DNA from: Chalara sp. BL73
Lineage: Eukaryota; Ascomycota; Leotiomycetes; Helotiales
Direction: 5' to 3'
Length of the DNA: 64,000 nt
Assembly: GCA_918026815.1 (NCBI GenBank)
Contig: CAKJVC010000066.1
Span: 1-64,000, forward strand
A program made the position numbers and the translations under genes. Of this stretch, positions 58,395-64,000 are shown one piece after another (the stretch's first letter is position 1; each line of letters begins with the position of its first letter). The notes beneath the pieces were generated by a model. That model was not told the origin of the DNA and did no database searches. It saw only the letters and a program-made list of their open reading frames with translations.

Positions 58395-60700
58395 ATGAAC
58401 CGAATATCAGACTGGGACGTCCTTCGTGCTGCTGGCGGACGCGAAAATCGATATAAACTATGTGCGGATGACTGGCAAAGCAAACTCCTGGCCCTGGGAG
58501 CTGAAGGGAACAAACTCGTATGGAGCTTCTCAAGTTGTTAACCCCTGCAGGTCGCTGACAACCTTCTCTAGAGCCAAATCGAGGGTATAATGACAGCAGG
58601 CCACGACCAAGAGATACGGAACAAATGGGACATCGGACATGGATTAGATACAGAATGGAAGAAAGAAGACAGAGAGAATGCAAAGGCAACAATCTGGGAA
58701 TTCTTTAAGGATGATATCGTGTCGATGTACCAAGGGCGTATGGGGTACTCACAGACTTCGCCTGGTGGCATCGTTAATAGGATAAAATCGCATACCGGCT
58801 TCGTACTACCGTAAGTCATCTCCTGAGATGACTCCCTCTTTAATGCTAACTGCAGAATAGAGAATCAACCATGCTCAATCAGCTTCGAGCTTGGAATGTT
58901 CCAATAATGTAAGTACTATATCTTTTATCCCTTCCTGACAGCATCGCGAGCGCACAGGCTGGGACTTGCTCTGTCCTTTTCATTCTTGGGGTTTAAGATA
59001 GTGGCGAAGAAATCGAGCTTTCACAAGGCTCTGCCTGAATTATGATGTTAATTCGATGTAGTGGACGTGGAGGCGGACCATCGGTTGCGAAATCCAGCAG
59101 GCCGCTGAACAATGGGAGAGCTTCTCAAATACCCAAGAGGACAAAAACCAACGCCAACACTAATACCAACAACACCACCAATCCAAACCCAAACCTGCTC
59201 GTGCGACCTCAGCATCCTTCCCCTGTAAGTCTACATCAAGACCAGTGTACCTTTTTATTCCTTGTCAGATGGAGGAAGGCTATCTTAGACCCAGTTCATC
59301 TCCAATACTTTAGGCTACTGACAATAATATACAGGCTGCAGGAACTTCCTATTCACCACTCGATAGATCCCCTCAAGCGATCTCAGTCCACGACCCTCCT
59401 CAAGATGCATCGCTACATTCATCATCAGACGGAAATGATACAATGTCACAACTAGAGCGAGTCATTCAGAGATTCAACATTCTAGACGCCGAGGCGAAAG
59501 CATATAAACAACATATTGAGATGCAGAACCAAGGGATGCAGACACAACAACAGAAGTATGACCTTGTTCATGCTATGGCAGAACAGAACGCTCGTACAAC
59601 AGAGGAGACGAAGACGCAAATGTTGAAACTTCAAAACCGCATGAATCAAATGCAAGAAGACAATTCAGCTCTCAGGGTCGAGGTAATGGTTCCAAATAGC
59701 ATGATTAATACCTGCTGACTTCTCTATCCCTCAGATTACCGAGCTTCGGAATGAGAATCAAGCACTTCGATTTGAGATCAACCAGTATAAACTGCAGATA
59801 TTTCAACAGGAGAAGGAGATGGCAGATTTGCGCGACCAATCCCATGTCATGCGTAACAATTATCATAGCCTCCTTCATACCTTCGGAGACTTGAAGCGTG
59901 AGAAAGAGGCTCTCCTGCAACAGAAAGAGGCAGAAGCAAATCTTAATATACAATTGAAGCAACACATTCGCGAATTCTTGAAGATTTTTTCCGCTCCATA
60001 CACTCGATGCCTAAAGTACGATGTTGAACGCCTGGCAACCAGTCTAACCAAATTGAACCTCGAGGATGATCGTCGAAGATCTCGAGACTCTGGGTTTTTC
60101 TCAGGCAGCCAATCTAATGACTCCAATAGGCTGCTGAGCGTCAATGACTACACTAGCCGTGGAACAAACCCGAAACGACCACGTCACGAAACTGGCCCAC
60201 CTCAAATGGAAAGGAGCGTCTCGGATGGGCAGTATGGGAATTCTCCCTCAACGCACGCCTCTAGGAATCGATGGCCTCTAACAGAACCACAAAGCCTTGA
60301 TACTCGATCCATAATAAGTCGTCATGAAGATCTTCAGGAGGAAGAAATTGGGTCTGTAGCACCTCAAAGTGAGTTCCAAATCTACCAATTCTTTGTCCAA
60401 AGGTGTTCAGAGCTGCCAAAACTCCCACTGGCTTAACCGACTCTCGCATGCCTGACATCGTATCTTCCATGTTACAGGATGAATCGTTGCTAACGTTCTT
60501 ATTTCATAGCCACTTCTTCGTCAAATATTGACCAAACCGTGAAGGCAGCAGAAGGTGGGCATGGCTGGAGCGCGGCTTCTCCCTCTAATCAGTATATGTC
60601 TACTTTCCAAACGGACTTCGACCCACCGTTTGGGGAGTTGGTTGAGGGGTGGTTTGAGGATGGTAACTTCATCTACGGTAGTAGCGACTTCGTGAAGTAG
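58395..60700 (+). CDS. unrecognised protein with central coiled coil
   Basis: Seven exons, 58395..58517, 58572..58810, 58861..58908, 59062..59224, 59335..59682, 59735..60368 and 60510..60700, agree in phase and give 581 residues. Residues 1-137 form a compact charged domain (WDIGHGLDTEWKKEDRENAK; WEFFKDDIVSMYQGRMGYS) that could bind DNA or protein, but I recognise no family. A low-complexity Asn/Thr/Pro region (NANTNTNNTTNPNPN) follows, then about 150 residues of coiled coil (LERVIQRFNILDAEAKAYKQ to LLQQKEAEANLNIQLKQHIR). A polar region with basic patch DDRRRSRDSGFFSG and KRPRHE leads to an acidic-aromatic tail (FGELVEGWFEDGNF). The acidic tail, basic patches and coiled coil would suit a nuclear regulator. 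That is inference only. Confidence 0.7.
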
Positions 60701-62376
60701 TGAAGTATTGGTATTCTGGGTACTTCGACAAGAGAATACCTGGACGAGTATGTGTATGAGATATGATGTTAGCCTATGATTGTTAGCGAAAAGATACCCC
60801 AAATCCAACAAAAGTATTAAATTTTGATCGAATCACCAGACGAGCTTATGATCTCAGATTGTTCTTGGGTCGAGTGTGAGATGGGAGTGCCAGCAGCGAC
60901 TCCCTGAATGTCACTAACCTTTCATGTGTACTCCATATGAGTCACCACGCTCTTTGTTGCGACTACCTTTCACGAACAGTACTCTATATAGGCATCTATA
61001 CGTTCTGTTGTATTCTTTTGTCCTCAACTCTCGAAGATGTGTAGGCATTTTCTCTCGTCAGATAACAAAGCTGCTGGTGAAGGTACTCGTTCCTTTCATT
61101 TGAGATCCTTTACCGCATTCCACAACCATAGCACATGGTTTTTCTGCCATATTCCATTGGCTAGATCGTTTTCATTTCTTATACTCCTGCATCTGGTCCG
61201 TTTGATTCGTTTCGTCAATTAATCCCGCAACAAGGATCCAGCTTCCCAGCTTGTTTTTGATGCGCATCGCATCGTCGCGGGAAGAGGCAGCGCATCACAA
61301 CAAATGAAGGCAAGGCCAGATATAAGATGGGCTTCTCCATCATTGCCAGATTGAGGTTTGTGAAATTGCGCTGAAGCTCTGCCTTAAGTATAAAAGGTTC
61401 GGCTGTAGGGATGCAATGGCTGCCTGGGATGACCCGCTGCCTTCCTTCCCATTTCCGTATGTGCCTCTCGAGAAGGATCATGTGCAAATATCGGTAAGGA
61501 CCGAGATAAACCAATGAATCTCTTTACGTCAAGTTCATTTATTAAGCACGTTTCTATGAGATGTTGTCATAGTGACGGACCTGCAGATCGAAGCTTACGA
61601 TGCATCCAAGTACAAAAAGAAATGATTGCTTGGTGTTCATTATTGTTGGATCAACCCCGTATAGTTTTCTTTTTGTGCAAATTCATGGTATGTTCATTTA
61701 ATCGAGGTCTTGTGTAAAGTCGTCTAGGACTCAGTACTGTCCATGCCCTCTCCCGTTGGCTACGGAACCTTGCTTAGAAGGGTGAGACGACGGCAACTCT
61801 AACTATTCACTATTTATAATAGACACATAAAACGGCCTGCCACATACGGATAAGTGACAAGGTTAAGGCTTAACACCAAAAACGAATACGTAATTGTTAG
61901 CCTCGACGGGATATGAACGGTAAAGAAGAAATGGAAAGCAAAAGGAGAGGCTCCATGTGACGTTTTAGCCCCAAGCTGTTATTTGATCTCTGATCTCAAC
62001 TCATTAAGCTCAAGCGATTTCTCAACCAAGCATTATATAAGGTTTGGATTTCGAGGCCTTTAAAAGGCAAAAAAAGTATATCCGAGAGCTCGGATGAAAG
62101 GAGTAGGGGCGGAACTAGCCTCACTTGTAGCTTAATTATTTAGAAATTCCTGCTCCAAAAAGTTAAGGCTCAATATTGCTGATACATTATTGATTTCAAG
62201 CATATTCATTACATAAAATGAGTTATACGCTCTTCAAAACGAGATACTTAACATATTGGTTTCTGACCATTAGTTAGGCGGTGTGAACCACTTAAGTGTG
62301 CCCCCGATTGTGTACCCGACAACCGATGCTTCTCCCAGATAACTAACAAAAGAGCTCAAAACGAACAAAAAAGAGC
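60701..62376. other. intergenic, no gene recognised
   Basis: AT-rich with short unrelated frames. No domain seen on either strand. Confidence 0.45.
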
Positions 62377-62381
62377 AAAAA
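62367..62381 (-). terminator. Pol III T-run after the tRNA-like locus
   Basis: On the minus strand TTTTT begins 5 nt past the discriminator base and a second T6 follows shortly. This is the normal RNA polymerase III stop. Confidence 0.6.
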
Positions 62382-62385
62382 GATA

Positions 62386-62517
62386 CGACCAGGACAGGAC
62401 TCGAACCTGTAATCTTTGCCACCGGAAAGCTAGAACGTATAAGAATTTTGCTCATAGAGTATCGTTTAATATAGGACGATTGAACATACCAACGCGTTGC
62501 CATTACGCCACCAGGCC
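62386..62517 (-). tRNA. tRNA-Arg-like locus with a large insertion in the anticodon arm
   Basis: Read on the minus strand: the first 26 nt have an acceptor 5' strand (GGCCTGG) and a perfect D-arm (GCGT AATGGCA ACGC). The last part has a perfect T-arm (ACAGG TTCGAGT CCTGT), the acceptor 3' strand (CCTGGTC) and discriminator G. The D-arm and AGATT variable loop match the tRNA-Arg pattern. A candidate anticodon loop TTCCGGT (U33, anticodon CCG, Arg) lies just before the 3' stem GGCAA. Between the D-arm and this loop are about 65 extra nt. A normal tRNA intron sits after position 37, but this insertion precedes the anticodon. The acceptor has one T-T mismatch and the anticodon stem pairs poorly. 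Either an atypically interrupted tRNA gene or a pseudogene. A Pol III T-run follows, in favour of expression. Confidence 0.55.
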
Positions 62518-64000
62518 ATCACTTTAAGAAAGTTTTGATGTCGAGCTGGCAAAGAACTGTATATTTAACGTCGGCACACAAGGACCACCATTTATGCTAG
62601 ACTGGCCAATCAAATAATTTAGAAGCAATAGCTTTTTGATATTTTTTGACCGGGTGCTCAATCCTGGCGTCAAACAAAGCATCATATTAAGGTTAGCCAC
62701 TCATTTCCACTTTAAGAAAAGACTTTACACGGCAAAATCTAGGCAACAATCGCAATGCAACATATTTGTACGCTTCCAACGTGAAGCAACTATTGGATGT
62801 GAGGCGGCATTTTAGCCTTAGACTCACATATTGAGTTAAGGAATGCATTTGTGAATACCAACCGCAGCACATATCAAAACACAACACGTCAAACGCATAG
62901 GAGCGCCTCCCAAGAACAGTCGGACATCAGGCAAGTGAAATGTAGGATTTTGCACTAACGGACCGTCAGTTCAAGGGCGGAGGAGCACTGAAAGAATTAA
63001 TACGTCTAAGCCAGAACCTACCGTGCAACAAGGAACATTCAAGTCGGCCGACAGCGGGGTAGCGGGTCAGAGTGATCGAAAGCAGGAGAATATTGAGGAT
63101 TGCAGTAGAGACCAACAGCCCGTAAGCTTTACTGAGATGAATGTCGACAGGTTTAAAGAATAACAAATGTCGAGGATCTGATTAGTGGTGTTGTCCAATG
63201 CAAAACCAGTCTTTATGTTTTGGTGACAGAGGGAACACAATACTGTAACTCTTTTGGTTTTAAGGCGACGATCTCTCTTGCTAAAAGGAGCTACAGAACA
63301 TACTACAAGAAACTGCACTGTATGAATCAAAGATTCAATTCTTTTGGCTGACTTCCGACATTTTCTCCCAAACTACGTGCCTAAAGTTCACGCAAAATTC
63401 ATCCATATTCGCAGAAACAACCTGGCCTGTAGGAGCTCGCTCGGTGCACTCACTTCTCGCTAGCAGATGTTGTATATCGACTACCTTAATCTGAAGCATC
63501 GTCCTTATGACGAAATCGAAAAGTTGGCCACTTCCAATCCCATTTTGTGAAACTCGTCCTTCAACAGAATACACACCGACAGAGGCAAGACATCTCTGGT
63601 CTGCAATATTAACTATTGCTTGAGTGTCGAGGCGTAGGATACGAGGGTCCAGATGAGAGCCTTTACTGCAAGCTATATAAGCAATGGCGCGAAATTATTC
63701 ACTTTTAACGTAGGCTCTCAAGATGCAAGCAATTTAACCTCTCAAATGCCCAATTTGTCCGTTAGTCCAAAGATGGCGAGCCTCCAAAGCACTGCTAAAG
63801 TAGTGAAATCCAGCTTCCGTATATCGTGTGGAAAAACTCGAAATACAAAGGAATGAACGTTTAAAAATGCAAATATAAGTATTGTAAAGTATGATTCCCA
63901 AGTTAATGTGCAACAGGTGATTAAAATTTAATGAGAATCTAGAGGATAGCCAAGCTAGATGATGAGCTATACAGGTGCCAAAGAAAGACACATAACAGAC
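62518..64000. other. right window edge, unassigned frames
   Basis: No family recognised. The most protein-like frame is on the minus strand from about 63697 to 63335, roughly 120 codons without a convincing ATG (DPRILRLDTQAIVNIADQR; GQLFDFVIRTMLQIKVVDIQ). It could be an exon of a gene extending left or a relic. Confidence 0.4.

Overview
The window is nuclear DNA from a filamentous ascomycete (Pezizomycotina). The evidence is short GT-AG introns of about 45-140 nt, single-copy eukaryotic housekeeping genes on both strands (Prp31, Clf1, Med16, Gpn3, Apq12, Dus4, a sirtuin), and families typical of moulds (HET-domain protein, DUF3328/UstYa protein, proline-rich annexin). Leotiomycetes is my best guess from the overall protein style; that is inference. 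Coding genes were assembled by hand from open frames, splice sites and reading-phase agreement. LAYOUT: (1) 0.4-3.1 kb holds a small secondary-metabolite module. A secreted precursor (minus strand, 901..492) carries four near-identical 23-24 residue repeats separated by dibasic KR/KK sites. A divergent UstYa-like (DUF3328) oxidase gene (2080..3117) lies next to it. Together they look like a dikaritin-type fungal RiPP locus with an unfamiliar core (VYDNPKTATLPY). The oxidase frame is broken by one base near 2602. Any further cluster genes would lie left of the window. (2) 3.7-12.3 kb is sparse: a single-pass membrane protein, a decayed HET-domain pseudogene and AT-rich DNA. (3) 12.3-21.0 kb: the spliceosome genes PRP31 and CLF1 share one divergent promoter, followed by a large coiled-coil protein. 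(4) 23.4-29.4 kb: S-adenosylmethionine synthetase and GPN3 (divergent), then APQ12 and a beta-lactamase-like serine hydrolase (divergent). (5) 29.4-36.6 kb is a long stretch without a recognisable gene, ending in the leader of an ammonium transporter (36.6-38.2 kb). (6) 39.9-53.6 kb is gene dense: an Hst3/Hst4-type sirtuin, MED16, DUS4, an uncharacterised fungal protein, and an annexin whose N-terminal tail is built from tandemly duplicated mini exons. (7) 53.6-64 kb: about 4.8 kb of apparently empty DNA, one unrecognised coiled-coil protein, an odd tRNA-Arg-like locus and an unassigned right end. HOW THE GENES RELATE: only the RiPP pair forms a clear functional unit. Prp31 and Clf1 act in the same spliceosome assembly steps and may be co-expressed. 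The remaining genes are independent housekeeping functions. The most unusual object is the repeat precursor with its adjacent UstYa gene, which ordinary gene prediction could miss because the signal peptide and the repeats are joined only across a 56-nt intron.
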